Assembly (NCBI GenBank): GCA_032358165.1
Contig: JAALGY010000041.1
Span: 1,984,001-2,048,000 of the forward strand
DNA: 64,000 nt
Source: Diplosphaera chodatii
Lineage: Eukaryota > Chlorophyta > Trebouxiophyceae > Prasiolales > Stichococcaceae
Reading direction: 5' to 3'
Every line of letters starts with the position of its first letter. The stretch's first letter is position 1. Of the stretch, positions 1 through 15,418 are shown piece by piece. The notes beneath the pieces are model-generated. The model was not told the origin of the DNA and did no database searches. It was given only the letters and a program-made list of their open reading frames with translations. The position numbers and the translations under genes were made by a program.

Positions 1-29
1 GACACAAGCCCATTTGTGCTGCCGTGCAG

Positions 30-1270
30 CTGACACACTGGCGACAGGACGACAAAGCCAAAATAGAGGCAGGCCACAAGGAGGGCGGCCAGCGCAATGC
101 TTACCAGGTGCATCAGATGGGGGTCACAATCACTTCCTTGTTTCCAATCGCACTGGAATAATAGCGTTGCAGGTTGCGCCTCGGCCGAGCTGCAGGTGCT
201 TGCTAACAGCCTTGGTGGGCTGCTGTTTACCCTGGCGGCACGGTATGGGGAGCCCTCCGCTGGCACAGCTGCTTTCTGCTTAGCGGCTTTCCTGGTGGGT
301 CACCGCCCCATTCGGCGAGTGCGCAGCTCTGGGCTGTACCGATGACGTATCTGCTGCGTGAACAACAGTAGTGATGTGCCTGAATGACCGTAGGGACACT
401 ATGCCAGCTGCACCGCAGACACCTGGGCCAGCGAGGTGGGCATCCTCAGCAACAGCCCGCCGCGGCTCATCACCACACTGCAGGTGACCAGTTGCTGCTG
501 CCCTAGAGTCAAGAGCACCACATCACCGGGACTTCAGAAGGGTGCGGGCTGCGCAGAGGTGCAGTGTGGGTGGCTTGCATAGCTGCTTTAACTTTGGGGC
601 CCTGCCGACGCTGCAGGTGACGAGGCCAGGCGTCAATGGTGGCATCTCAGCACTGGGCACAGGCGCTGGCCTGGCAGGTGAGCCACTGAGGCCGGTGACC
701 TGGAGGACAGGCGCATGTTGGCACAGCACAGCAGCATCGTTTGAGGGCACCTGGTGCGACATGACGTTCACATGCTGCAGGTGGTCTGTTCATTGGAGCA
801 GCGTCCTGGGCACTTGAATTCTTTGCGCCCAGCTCCATACCAGGCGCAGTGGCGCCCGGCGAGTTCGGCAGAAGCAGCGTGTTTGCACCAGGAGCATTTG
901 GGGCCTGGAACTTGGTGCTTGGCCTGTTAGGCGGTGCAGCTGGCAATGCCATTGATTCGCTGTTGGGGGCCACATTGCAGTTCAGCGGCTTGGATTTCAG
1001 GTAACAGAACGTGCAGATGTTCCTGTGGGAAAGTACCTGCTTGTAGGACCTGTCACGCGTGATATAACTGTGCTCTGCTCATCTCACGTTCAGCACGTCC
1101 ATGACAGGAGCGGAAAGGTGGTGTCTGCGCCAGGGCAGGGCGTGAAGAGGATCTGCGGCCGAAACGTGCTCAGCAATGACGCTGTCAACTTCCTGTCTGC
1201 GCTTCTTGCAGCAATGCTGACGGGGATGGTTGCCTGGCACTGGGCCAGCTTGCGCACTGGCAGCATCTAG
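30..1270 (+). CDS. DUF92 family membrane protein (TMEM19 / plant PGR type), 5' end outside window
   Basis: This is the 3' part of a multi-exon gene; the N-terminus lies upstream of base 1. Predicted exons are 30-107, 196-294, 394-483, 617-677, 781-1000 and about 1094-1270. The translation shows the DUF92 landmarks in order: a KEGGQRNAYQ segment, a hydrophobic stretch, TWASEVGILS followed by PRLITT, VNGGISALGT, a Gly/Ala-rich membrane stretch, and IDSLLGATLQFSG, then a GKVVSAPGQGVK segment and a final hydrophobic helix. TMEM19 and Arabidopsis PGR share this order. DUF92 also includes the VTE6 phytyl-phosphate kinases, but these motifs fit the TMEM19/PGR branch better. The biochemical role is unknown for this branch. 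The last intron does not join in frame with canonical sites: exon 5 ends in phase 2 while the obvious acceptor at 1093 opens phase 0. A base error or an unusual junction is therefore possible. Confidence 0.83.
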
Positions 1271-1507
1271 TTTGTGATGTAGACTGGCTATGGAGTCTGA
1301 GAGCCGCATCTCATCAACTATAGATAGCCTACTTTGTCGACTTGAAGTCCTGGTCCTTTGTGCAACCAAACATCGGAGCAGTAAACAGGTGAAGCAGCAT
1401 GATACAGATATGTTAGCCATCACAGTCTTTTCCATATCGGCTCTTCCCACCTCAGCATACAGTATGTTCAATGGCATTATGTGAATGCAGACGAGGAATG
1501 CTAGAGC

Positions 1508-4054
1508 TCAGGGGAACATCGCTTGCTGCAGAAGCCCCGTCTCCTCTGGCATCCCCATGATCAGATTCATGTTCTGCAATGCCTGGCCGCTGGCGCCCTG
1601 CAGGTGCAGGTTCACACAGGTCCACTCTCCACACAAGAGCACCGACCGCCAGAATCCCAATGTTGTGACCTCAGCACCACAAGTCATGAATCTATGGGGC
1701 TGCACATGGGTATCATAACGGTGCCCATGTGTTACCCTACCTTGACAAGGTTGTCAATCACGCAGATGACAATGGCACGACCCGGCAGCCGGTCTTCAAA
1801 CACCCCAATGAGGACGTAGTTGCTGCCGCGCACGTGCCGTGTATGCGGGATCTCCCCCTTTGGCAGGACCTGCAAGGATGCTTGCAATGACTACATGTGC
1901 GGGCGATGCGAAAGGTGATAAGCTTGACAACTTCATTGACGGCTCCACTCGCATACTCAACAGGCTCATCCAATGTGATACTGAGGTTGCTGAAGACTGG
2001 TCGGCTCTAGCAGTAGGTAAGAAGCAAGTCGCCAGCTCACCTGGACGAAGGTCTCCTCTGCATACTGCTGCTGCAGTGCGGACCACAGGTCGTCCACCGA
2101 CGTGCCGCTGGTCATCCGCACATAGCAGTCGCTCTCCATGCCACGGCTGAAGGGCATCAGGTGCGGCGTGAAGCTCACCCTGACGTCGCTGCCCGCTGCC
2201 TCGCTCAACCCCTGCGGAAGCAGTGCCCACGTCTTTCATCGTGGCCGTACATCGGTGGATGACTAAAGGCAATGGTGCGGATGACTCAAGCCAATGGTCT
2301 GAAGTCTATGGTTTGAGCTCATGACTCCGGCAGCGCAGCCTTGGCAGCAGTGGAGTACCTGCTCGATTTCGGGCATGTGCCGGTGGCGCGACACGCCATA
2401 TGCATTCATGCCCTCGGCGATCTCTGTGTACAGGAATGCTTGCTTCACGGAGCGCCCTGCACCGCTGACGCCGCTCTTTGCATCAATGATGATGTCATCC
2501 TGCAGCGGCAAACTGCAGGCTCAAGGCATGTGGTAATCATGACATCACAGAATCGCTGTGAGCGTGCCAAGACGCCATGTACAGAAGCTACGCAACGTTG
2601 TTTGCAGGAGCGTACCCCCTCGATGAGTTTCCTCTGCAGCAGCGGCGCCAGCGGCAGCTGCACAGAGGTCGGATAGCATCCCGGATTGGCCACAAGGCGA
2701 GCACTCCTGCAAGGCATCAGGACATGTCTTCATCAAACACATCCATCGCACGGGATCCTGGGAGCAGATTTCTGAAAGATAGCGTGTCCGTCTTGACTGT
2801 ACATGCATTTGATGTGGAGATGGACAGCCGTTGAGACGAGATCACGAACCTGATGGCATCGCGGTTGAGCTCAGTCAGGCCATACACCGCCTCCTTCTGC
2901 AGATCCTTGGCCTTGTGCTCACCGCCATACCTGCAGAACGACGTCTCATTGTCAAAGCGCATCGTGCAGAGGTGCAAGTGCAATCGCCAGCGCAGCTGGT
3001 GCGCTCATCCCTACGGTACACACATGGAGAACGTCAGCCTCCGCACCACTCTGCGTAGGTGTCGACATTCCGCAACCGGAAGTCGGCTGACAGGTCCACC
3101 ACCTTGATGTGGCGCGGCAGCTGCGAGATGATCTCCTGCGGCCGGCCAGCAAACACACGCTCGTCAGTCGCACCGGGGTGCCCTCGTGCCAGTTCCATGC
3201 ATCTGCTCGGCCTGCTCGCTGCACCCGATTGCAATGCTGCATCAAGATGGTGTGCCGAGCACTGGCATGTGCCTGTGTGGTGGCGTGCGGCAAGCAGCAG
3301 AAGGCGGCGTCGATGCCGTCCCAATCCACGTCGCCTGTCTTCACCAGCTTTGGCACATCAGCTGCCATCTTCAGGTGCGGGAACACCTCATGAAACGCCT
3401 GCGGCAGTGTGGGCACCACCTCAGCTCCATCAAACGTCTGCAGCGGCTGCCGATGTTGCATACCACCGCTTCTGCTTGGATGTGCAGTGGTAGGTTGGTC
3501 CGGCATCGCGCCAGAGCACAGGAGCACAGGAGCATGCTTCACTACCCACCTTGCCGGCCTGGCTCTCGCCGGTGAGGACCTTCACAGCGAACGTGGGGTG
3601 GAGCGCCAGCAGCCGCACCACCTCCTCGCCCGTGTACCCGCTGGCGCCCAGCACCGCGATGCGGGTCTGCGCCTGGGAGCCATTGCTGTTGCCCACCACG
3701 GCTCCTTGCGCCTATGGCATATCATATTGTTTAAGAGCTTTTTTGAGGCGCACTGCGTCATCTGAGAAGATGTGAAAAGCATGCTATCCCACAAAGCAGC
3801 ATGAGCCTGCGAACAGTGGCCAGCAATTGCATCAGGTGTGGCTAACATAGGGTTGCACTTGCATGTTGACTTTCAGCTCGAGGCCTCAGGGGGGCATATG
3901 ATGCGCACTCATCGACAGCACATACCGTTTGCTCTCCGACAACGGGCGCTGAGGCCGCACGGCAGACAAGGCGCTTGTTGCACCTGCGCTGAGCATGACG
4001 CCTCTGCGGCAGATTGCAGAGGAGTCGCTGCGGCGTCGAGACGACCACCACCAT
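1508..4054 (-). CDS. argC: N-acetyl-gamma-glutamyl-phosphate reductase, plastid-targeted
   Basis: ArgC carries out the NADPH-dependent reduction of N-acetylglutamyl phosphate to the semialdehyde in arginine synthesis, which is plastidial in plants and algae. Ten exons chain perfectly in phase: 3926-4054, 3550-3711, 3273-3437, 3047-3135, 2850-2930, 2616-2706, 2359-2499, 2041-2211, 1741-1869, 1508-1597, giving 415 aa. Exon 1 (43 codons) is Arg/Ser/Ala-rich with almost no acidic residues, as expected for a chloroplast transit peptide. The NAD(P)-binding start [16 protein letters not shown] follows it. DLSADFRLR, the catalytic-cysteine motif ANPGCYPT (Cys near residue 217), the KSGVSGAGR segment and the [10 protein letters not shown] histidine region are all present. 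The C-terminus ends soon after DNLVKGASGQA, normal for the family. Intron 3 begins with GC rather than GT (CAG|GC at 3273). The gene is divergent from the SAP-like gene at 4380. Confidence 0.96.
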
Positions 4055-4379
4055 CGTATGCAATTTGACACGTTTCAACTGGAATAGGATCGGGAGGTGA
4101 TCAGAGCAATGTCCCTGTTGCCGATTTGCAGATCTTGCACGGAACAGCATGTGCCCGTGACGTAATCGAAGGGTTTGCGGCTTCAAACTTGCAGCTGTCG
4201 CTTGGCAAGGCAGGGCGTGCCTTTTGTTGCAGCAAAGCGGCATACCAAAAATTACTGGGTACGCTTCTGCACACTACGCTGGCTTGCAGTCGAAGCAAAC
4301 TCAGGTTGTGTAGATTGCGGTCTCCTTGGCTGCCGCATCCGCGAATCTTCCCCAACTCCTTGCAGTCGGCCAAGCCGGC
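4055..4379. promoter_or_regulatory. Divergent intergenic region, argC and the SAP-like gene
   Basis: These 325 bp separate the argC start codon (minus strand) from the first ATG of the SAP-like gene (plus strand), so both promoters and both 5' UTRs must fit here unless the plus gene has an upstream noncoding exon. No TATA box or other named element is clear. A short open frame starting at 4126 on the plus strand is not in frame with the downstream gene and has no recognisable content. Confidence 0.5.
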
Positions 4380-7350
4380 ATGGAAGCTCTCCGCGCTGTA
4401 CCGTTGGCCGAAGCGACCGCAAAGCTGCAGAAGACAAAGCGCGTTGAGCTGCAGAAGCTGGCCAAGGAGGCGGGCACCAAGGTATGGATAGCACACACCT
4501 GGTGCATGAGCAGTCATGCACGGAAAACAACTGGTCCACTCGCTGTGCGCCCTGCGAAACCACGGCCACCTGTGACGGGCGTACTCATCAGCTCATGTAC
4601 GTCAGTCATCACCGGGCATGCCGCAGTCAACGCCCAACAATTCCGGCCACCTCGTTCATGGTCTGCAGGCAAATGTCAAGAACGTGGACATCATCGCGAG
4701 CCTCCTGCAAGTCCTCAAGAAAGCGCAGCCCAATGAGTGTGATGACATCCCGATCGAGGCGGCCTCCCCCGTCGCAGACGCAGAGGCACAGCCCGTGACG
4801 GCAGCCACAGCAGCGCCAACCCTGCAGAATGCAGCCGCAACCGCAGCCGTCACTGACGACGAGAATGCGGCTCCGTCACCACCTCAGCAGCCGAACTTGC
4901 AGGCTATGAACGCCAACGCATGCACAACACCCGCAAAACCCAGCAGCTCGCCGGCCACCGAAGCAGCATTGGAGCCTGCATCACCAGTAGCGGCAGCCTC
5001 GCCTGCAGCTCCGGAGGTGCACACGATATCAGCCAGTCCTCCGCTTGCCGCTTCTCCGGCTGCAGCCACGCCGGCCCCAGCAGCACAGCCAGCCGCAGAC
5101 GCTGACCTCATGGCTGAAGCTCGCGCCATGGCCCAGCAGGTGAGGACCCCATTCATGGAACGGAGCTCGCAAGATCCTCCTGTGCATGACGCTGGCGAAT
5201 AATCAAATGCACAGCACGAGATGCTGTTGCAACGCGACACGCAGCGTCAGCCTTCTGCAGCGTTGCATCGTCGACCCTCAGGTGCGGACGGCGACCAAGC
5301 GTCCGCCGCTGACGCCAGCGCGCACCCCGGGACGTCGCAGCCTTGCCGCCTCGGCTCTCGGCAACCGCCTGCGCGCTCTGGGCAGCAGTGTCGGCACGCC
5401 CGGCGCCACTGGTGAGGGCGCAGCGCGAAACAAACATTTCGTGGTGCTAGAGATGGCACATGTTGCGCTTGCTGGCGAAGGTTGCAATGCAGTCAGACAG
5501 CGTAGTTGTCCTGCAACACGTACATCCCCACCAAGTAAGTCGACAGCCTGGATGCATGGCTATGCGCAGGTGCGCCGGTGGGCCAGACACTGTTTGGCAG
5601 CCCTGCAGCGGCCACAGGCCCCGGCCGTGTCAGCCTCAGCAGCGCTGCCAGCAGTTCGCTCACCAGCTGCAGCGCCTCGCAGGTCCGCTCCCTGCACGTG
5701 TCTTCATGTGTCTGTGCTCCCAGCAGTGCAGCTCACCACAAGTGCAAGTGCCTTGTTCACTACTCGTCCACTACTTGTTTACTACTTGTATTACTTGTTT
5801 ACGCCGCCGGCCCACAGGCCTCTCCGTCTCTTGCGCAGGGCCGCGCCAGCTTGGGTGCAGATGCAGCGCTGACCGGGGCGCTCACGTCGGCAGCGCCTAC
5901 AACCAGCTGCGACCTGTCGCCCGGCCTGCTCACGCTCCCCGGGACCTCCGCTGCAATGGGCGCAGTGGCGCCCAGCACCAGCAGCGCTGCAGCGGTCGTT
6001 GGAAGCGGCGAGGAGGCAGCTGGCGGGTGGCGGGGTGCCACAGAGGCGCAGCTGCGGGAGATGGAGCGCGCCTGGGACGAGTACAAGGTGAGGTGGCTGG
6101 GCTGACGGCGGGGCCTGCAGATGGGGTCACGTTGCCCAGACATCCACTGGACACACACCAGGTTGATCTCTCGACTCGGCAAACTCCTTGCAGTGCAGCC
6201 TTCATGCGGAGCCTACGGCCATTGTGAAAGGACCCTGTTTGCCAACAAAATGACGGGTCGAGTCCATACATATGCTGCTGCACCTCAGTGAGGGCAGCAG
6301 CTTGGCTCTGCTCCGTCTGGCTGTTGATTAAGTCATGGGGGTGGTGAAGTGACAAACAACTGTACTGTGCAGGCCGGATCGCCGGGGTGGCGGGTGCCCA
6401 GCCCCGCGACGGTGGCGGCCAAGGGCGCAGCACTGGCTGCGGCCGGCTTCACCACCGTGCATACGCCGCTGCGGCCGCTGCAGCACGCGCCCGCCAGGTG
6501 CCCTGCACAACTGCGTCGAGAATGTGCATCGATGCATCGATTGATCTGCAAAATATGCTTGTGACCGGACACCACCACCAGCTGAGGATGTGTCGACTGC
6601 AAGATGGATCGATTCTGCGCGACCCCCGGCTGTGCTGCAGGACACCATTGTCGGTCGCCCACAAGCTCGGTGCGGGCAGCATGGTGGCGGGCGATGAGAA
6701 TGCCGGCATGAACACGCCGCGCGCCGCTGGCAAGGTGGGCACCAGGGTCAGTGCAGGGCTTGTGTCTCAAGCTCACCACTTAGCTACACAAGCAAGCACT
6801 GTGCTCTGCCTTGGCCGTTTTGGCCATTCCCAAATATCTCACTCAGATGCAAGCAATTTTGTGCTGAAGCCCGACCGCCCACCATGCAGCAGGCGGGACT
6901 GCAGCCCAGTAAGCTGGCCAGTGCGACCCGCATACCGCCGCCCACACCAGCCAGCAGCCGCAAGGGCGGCGCCACATACGGTGGAAGTGCCATCCCGCGC
7001 CCCAGCCCAGGTGTTGTTGTGAACGCCCCCCCCCCCCCCCCCCTCCCCCCCCCGAGCCTTCGGCCCGTGCGTCTGGTCTGTCTGCACGCAGCTGCAGCGT
7101 GCCACCTGTCTCCCTCTACTGCCCACAGTCCTCGTGCACTGCCATGCTGCTTTGCCATGCAACCCTGGGTATCTGCTGGAAGCCCCGCATGTGCTGGCCT
7201 GCAGCCAACATCAAGGGGCCAGGCCGCGCAAATGCCTTGCGGGCAGCAGCGGGTGGAGCGGCGCCCTCCGGCATCGACCGCGCGCGACGTGCAGAGGAGG
7301 CGTTCCAGGCACGGCGGGCGCTGGCAGCCGTGCGCGCGGCCCAGAAGTGA
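4380..7350 (+). CDS. SAP-like, Ala/Pro-rich protein with many Thr-Pro motifs (NuSAP-like?)
   Basis: Nine exons chain in phase: 4380-4481, 4669-5139, 5282-5411, 5570-5682, 5839-6087, 6373-6497, 6641-6734, 6890-7010, 7205-7350, giving 516 aa. The open frame extends upstream to a TTG, but 4380 is the first ATG. Residues about 15-50 (ELQKLAKEAGTK, then NVKNVDIIASLLQ) resemble the SAP-type helix-turn-helix found in DNA-binding proteins and at the N-terminus of animal NUSAP1. The rest is a low-complexity Ala/Pro/Ser region, a basic block (ATKRPPLTPARTPGRRS), and further Thr-Pro sites (HTPLRP, ARTPLS, NTPRAA, PPTPAS) suited to proline-directed kinases. The last 40 residues are Arg/Ala-rich and probably helical. 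A nuclear, chromatin- or spindle-related role is an inference; no enzyme domain is visible. Intron 4 has a short ACTTGTTT-type repeat and intron 8 a poly-C tract. An end at 6752 instead of 6734 for exon 7 is equally in phase. Confidence 0.68.
5756..5801. repeat. Degenerate ACTTGTTT-type tandem repeat in an intron
   Basis: About four imperfect copies of a CTACTTGTTTA-like unit lie inside intron 4 of the SAP-like gene. This looks like simple-sequence expansion and does not touch coding sequence. Confidence 0.6.
7026..7053. repeat. Poly-C tract (18 C, one T, 9 C) in an intron
   Basis: A near-pure C homopolymer sits just after the donor of the last intron of the SAP-like gene. Length calls in such tracts are unreliable in most sequencing chemistries, and the G-strand could form a quadruplex. 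It is intronic, so no reading frame depends on it. Confidence 0.85.
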
Positions 7351-7768
7351 CTTAGCTGCCCAAAGCTTGGCCGGCTTGAATTCAGGCTCTGCGTGCGCGT
7401 TGTGCGCTGGTCGTTGAAACGGGTAGCATGGAACGAGACAGCCATGTTTGCAGCACTTGGGGCAGAACTGTGATGTCACAAGTGGCGGCATCGACACGGT
7501 GGTGATGTGCAAGCAGCATGTCCTGGTACTTTGATGATATTTCTGCAACAGTACCGTGTTCCTGATGCTCTTGCCTTGGCAACGAGCAGGGTGTGTGTTG
7601 TGCCCGCTGTGAAGATATCCTCCAAAGTTGCAGACTCACATCGGGTGGACCAACGGCAGGGAAACCTCTGCTCATTGCAGTGCTGCATCACGTCATACAT
7701 CTGTGCATAGGCAAGGCAATCCCTGTTTGTCCTCCTCGCAACAGCCGCTGCATTTGGCGACACGTCCC
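7351..7768. other. Convergent 3' intergenic region
   Basis: This stretch lies between the stops of the SAP-like gene (plus) and the RBM42-like gene (minus). It should hold both 3' UTRs. Open frames on either strand here lack recognisable content, and no repeat or RNA gene was seen. Confidence 0.5.
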
Positions 7769-9808
7769 TTATTTGTGCAATACCCCCCTGCCGCCACGCC
7801 CACCACGGCCGCCCTTCCCTCCCCGACCACCCTTGCCCTTGTATGTGTTCCTCTCCTGCAGGCGCACACCCACACTTGCCGTTGGCGAGGACTTGCACAC
7901 CTGCGCAGTAGACTTGCCAAACATGCACCGATGCTGACACCAGGCTGCTTCTGCCGCAAAAGTCACAGGCAGCGTGCATTCGCTACAGCAGTGTGCACTG
8001 TGTTCCGCACCTCCCAGCTGGACTTCCGCAGCTTGCAGGGGCGGTTGCCAACGTACTTGCCATCCATCTCGCGCAGCGCTTTGGCGCCTGTGGCGGGATC
8101 CCGGAAACTCACAAAGCCATAGCCTGCAGCAGGTGGACAGAACCTTAGGTGGTTGGAGACCCACCTGGCATGCTTTACAGAAGGGGTTCCAGTTGTAGAT
8201 GGGGCCCCTCCGCACTTGGGAGCAGGGCTTGATCAGCCATGCCTTGCAAGCCATACCTTTGTTTTTGTTGTTCAGCTTGTTCCTGATCATCTTGCCCATT
8301 TGGAAGCCATCGTAGTGCTGAAAGGCCTTGCACAACACCTGCGCAGGGACGAATACCTCTCAGGTGCGTGCTCTGTAGGTCTGCATAGGTTGCATGGATC
8401 GCCTGTGCCTGGGCGGCTCAGGTGCCAGTCACGTGCTGCGTGGCGGGACCGCGTGGCGCAACCACACACCTCGTCCGTGACCTCCGGTCCCATGTCTCCC
8501 ACAAAGATCCTGAAGTCGTTCTCTGGCCACTCTATCAGCGTGGGATCCCACCTACAGCCACATGCAAGCACTCCACCAGCAGACTTACAGTCCATGCACC
8601 GCTTCTGACCATATTTGGGAATGTGCAAGGTCAGGATGGCAGCTGGCTTCGCGGGTACCTACCACTTCTTGCCAGCAGCGCTGCGAGATACAGCGGGCTG
8701 ATGCTGCTTGGTGCCGTCGGCTCCCTGGCTGGCGAACGCTGCCCGCACGCTTGCAAGCTGCGCCTCACTGCTGACTGCAGTGACAACACCAAAGGTGATC
8801 TACAAATCTTATCAGTTGCATCGGCTGCACCTTCACTTCCAAGTTGCAAACCCCCACGGACCATTGCATTACTTCCAGCGCAGGCGATGCAGCACCTGGC
8901 TGTCCAGCGTAGGTTTGGCCCATGCCCGCGAGAGGCGGCGGCCTCAGCTGATACTGGTCAGGCTGCGGCTGTGCTGCCCCTGGCATCGGCACCTGTGCAA
9001 TGCAGGGGCATGGTCCTCTCAAGGCGACTGCCAGCAGCTGGAGGCGCGTCCCCGTACTTTGTGGTCCAGGCAGACAGAATTGCACTGGTTCTTGATGCCT
9101 GGCGGGCACGGCCAGGCTTCCAGCGCACCATCATTGGTGGCGGGAACATGGGCGGCGGGAAGGGCGGCGGGAACCCGGGCGGTGGGAACGGCAGCATACC
9201 AGGCGGTGGCATGCCTGGTGGCTGCGAGGGGCCCGTCTGCGGGCCTGCGACCGGCGCCGCTGCAGCCTGCACACGGGCAGTGTGCGAGGATGTCACCAGG
9301 ACAGACATCGCCAAGCCCTTGTGGAGGAGTTGTGTCCTGCTGCTATTGTGCGTCCAAATGTCTGGCAGGAGATGCGTGTTAGGTGGCAACTGCACGCGAT
9401 GAACACTGCAGGCTGCCCAGGCACCACCTGCTGGTGCTGTGTCACGGGAGTGCCCGCTGCCGCGGGCCCTGACTGTATTTGCGGACCAGCTGGCGATGGG
9501 CCAGCGTGGATCTGAGGGCCCGCAGGCGACGTCAGCCTCGGAGGCGGAGGCAGGTTGCCCTGTGAGCGGGGACACGCAGGTTTGGCAGAGGCTCGCCAAT
9601 GTGGCAAGCGCAATCACAGGGGCGGTACGCTTCGCACTGTTTTTGCTGACCGTGCGTTGCTTTTGCCACAGCGGCAGACTGTGCAATGCCATGCTGATTC
9701 GAAAGGCAAAACATACACCAGTCGAACCTGCGCTGGAGCTGCTGGATGGCCACCCGCACTACCAATTTCTGCCTCAAAACGTGCGAGCTCCGCCTGCAGA
9801 TCGGCCAT
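7769..9808 (-). CDS. RBM42-like RNA-binding protein with one RRM and a Gly/Arg/Lys tail
   Basis: Nine exons chain in phase: 9728-9808, 9428-9559, 9129-9266, 8896-8992, 8663-8774, 8470-8551, 8257-8338, 8011-8123, 7769-7855, giving 307 aa. It starts MADLQAELARFEAEIG, then has a Pro/Gly/Met-rich disordered half (PGMPPPGMLPFPPPG). The RRM (about residues 190-275) shows RNP2-type FRIFVGDMG and RNP1-type GYGFVSFRDP, preceded by WDPTLIEWPEND and followed by GKYVGNRPCKLRKSSWE. These flanks are the signature of the RBM42 family rather than of generic RRMs. RBM42 proteins bind mRNA and work with hnRNP K and the U4/U6.U5 tri-snRNP in animals. The C-terminus is a GKGGRGGKGGRGG tail in place of the usual charged helix; this could add RNA binding or be an arginine-methylation site (inference). 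Confidence 0.88.
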
Positions 9809-10665
9809 GCTGGAAGTGTCCTCCCCAGTCAGCCGCTGTATGCGCCGGCTGCGTCTGTGACGTTGTCAAACCGTCAGTGAAACAGCCTCCTCAACCTTGC
9901 CGCCACAAAGGTGTGCAGGGGCTGCGATCCGCACAACTTCCAGTGGCCTGGGGCCGGGGGCCGCTGCACGTGAGTGAGGACGCTGCAGTGCCTCTGTACG
10001 ATTTGCTGAGGTCTCCTGGGCTTTTCTGGCCTTGCAGCAAGATGGCAGCTCTAGAGCTGCAGGAATGACTACTTGATGTCAAGCTATACTTCAGAGAAGA
10101 GGGTCAAGCTAGGAGAGCACTGTCGTGACGGTTATAGTCTACCACTGCAAATCTGACATCTGGCATAGCAAGCATGTTCGAAGCCTGCGATCACTGAAAT
10201 GCTACATCAAGGCTCAGGCGCGAGGCAGCAAATACCGACTTCCGCAGCTGCAGTGGTCATCTCTGCTGCAGCGTATAACGCTACGACTGCTCGTCATACT
10301 AGTGATCACATTGCAACAGTTTTGACAGCAACGCAGTGTGCTGGCACAAGCAGCAGTGCTGACCGAGACATCACATCACGCACTTTGAACTGCAAGCCGA
10401 CATGTTGCGTCGATCGCCTTTACTAAGCCTCACAGGGCCCAACAGACTGTAGCTTTTGCGTCTTACTCTGAGCAGAAGGGCGCTTGCTGCTAATGGCCAG
10501 GGCCAGCAGCTGCATCAGCAGGCGCATGTGCACATGCATGTAGCATGCTACACAGATCTGATAGAGCTTATTATCTACGACAGCTAGCCGGGCACTTGGT
10601 GAATACGTAGCATGTCACCTAGACACCACTGAGCAGAGGCGACCTCAGGCCCCGTGGGCAGCGGC
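9809..10665. promoter_or_regulatory. Divergent intergenic region, RBM42-like gene and GCN5
   Basis: These 857 bp separate two divergent start codons and must contain both promoters and 5' UTRs. No repeat, RNA gene or supported open frame was seen. Part of the GCN5 leader may be spliced, but no upstream exon could be identified. Confidence 0.45.
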
Positions 10666-15418
<4,753 letters not shown>

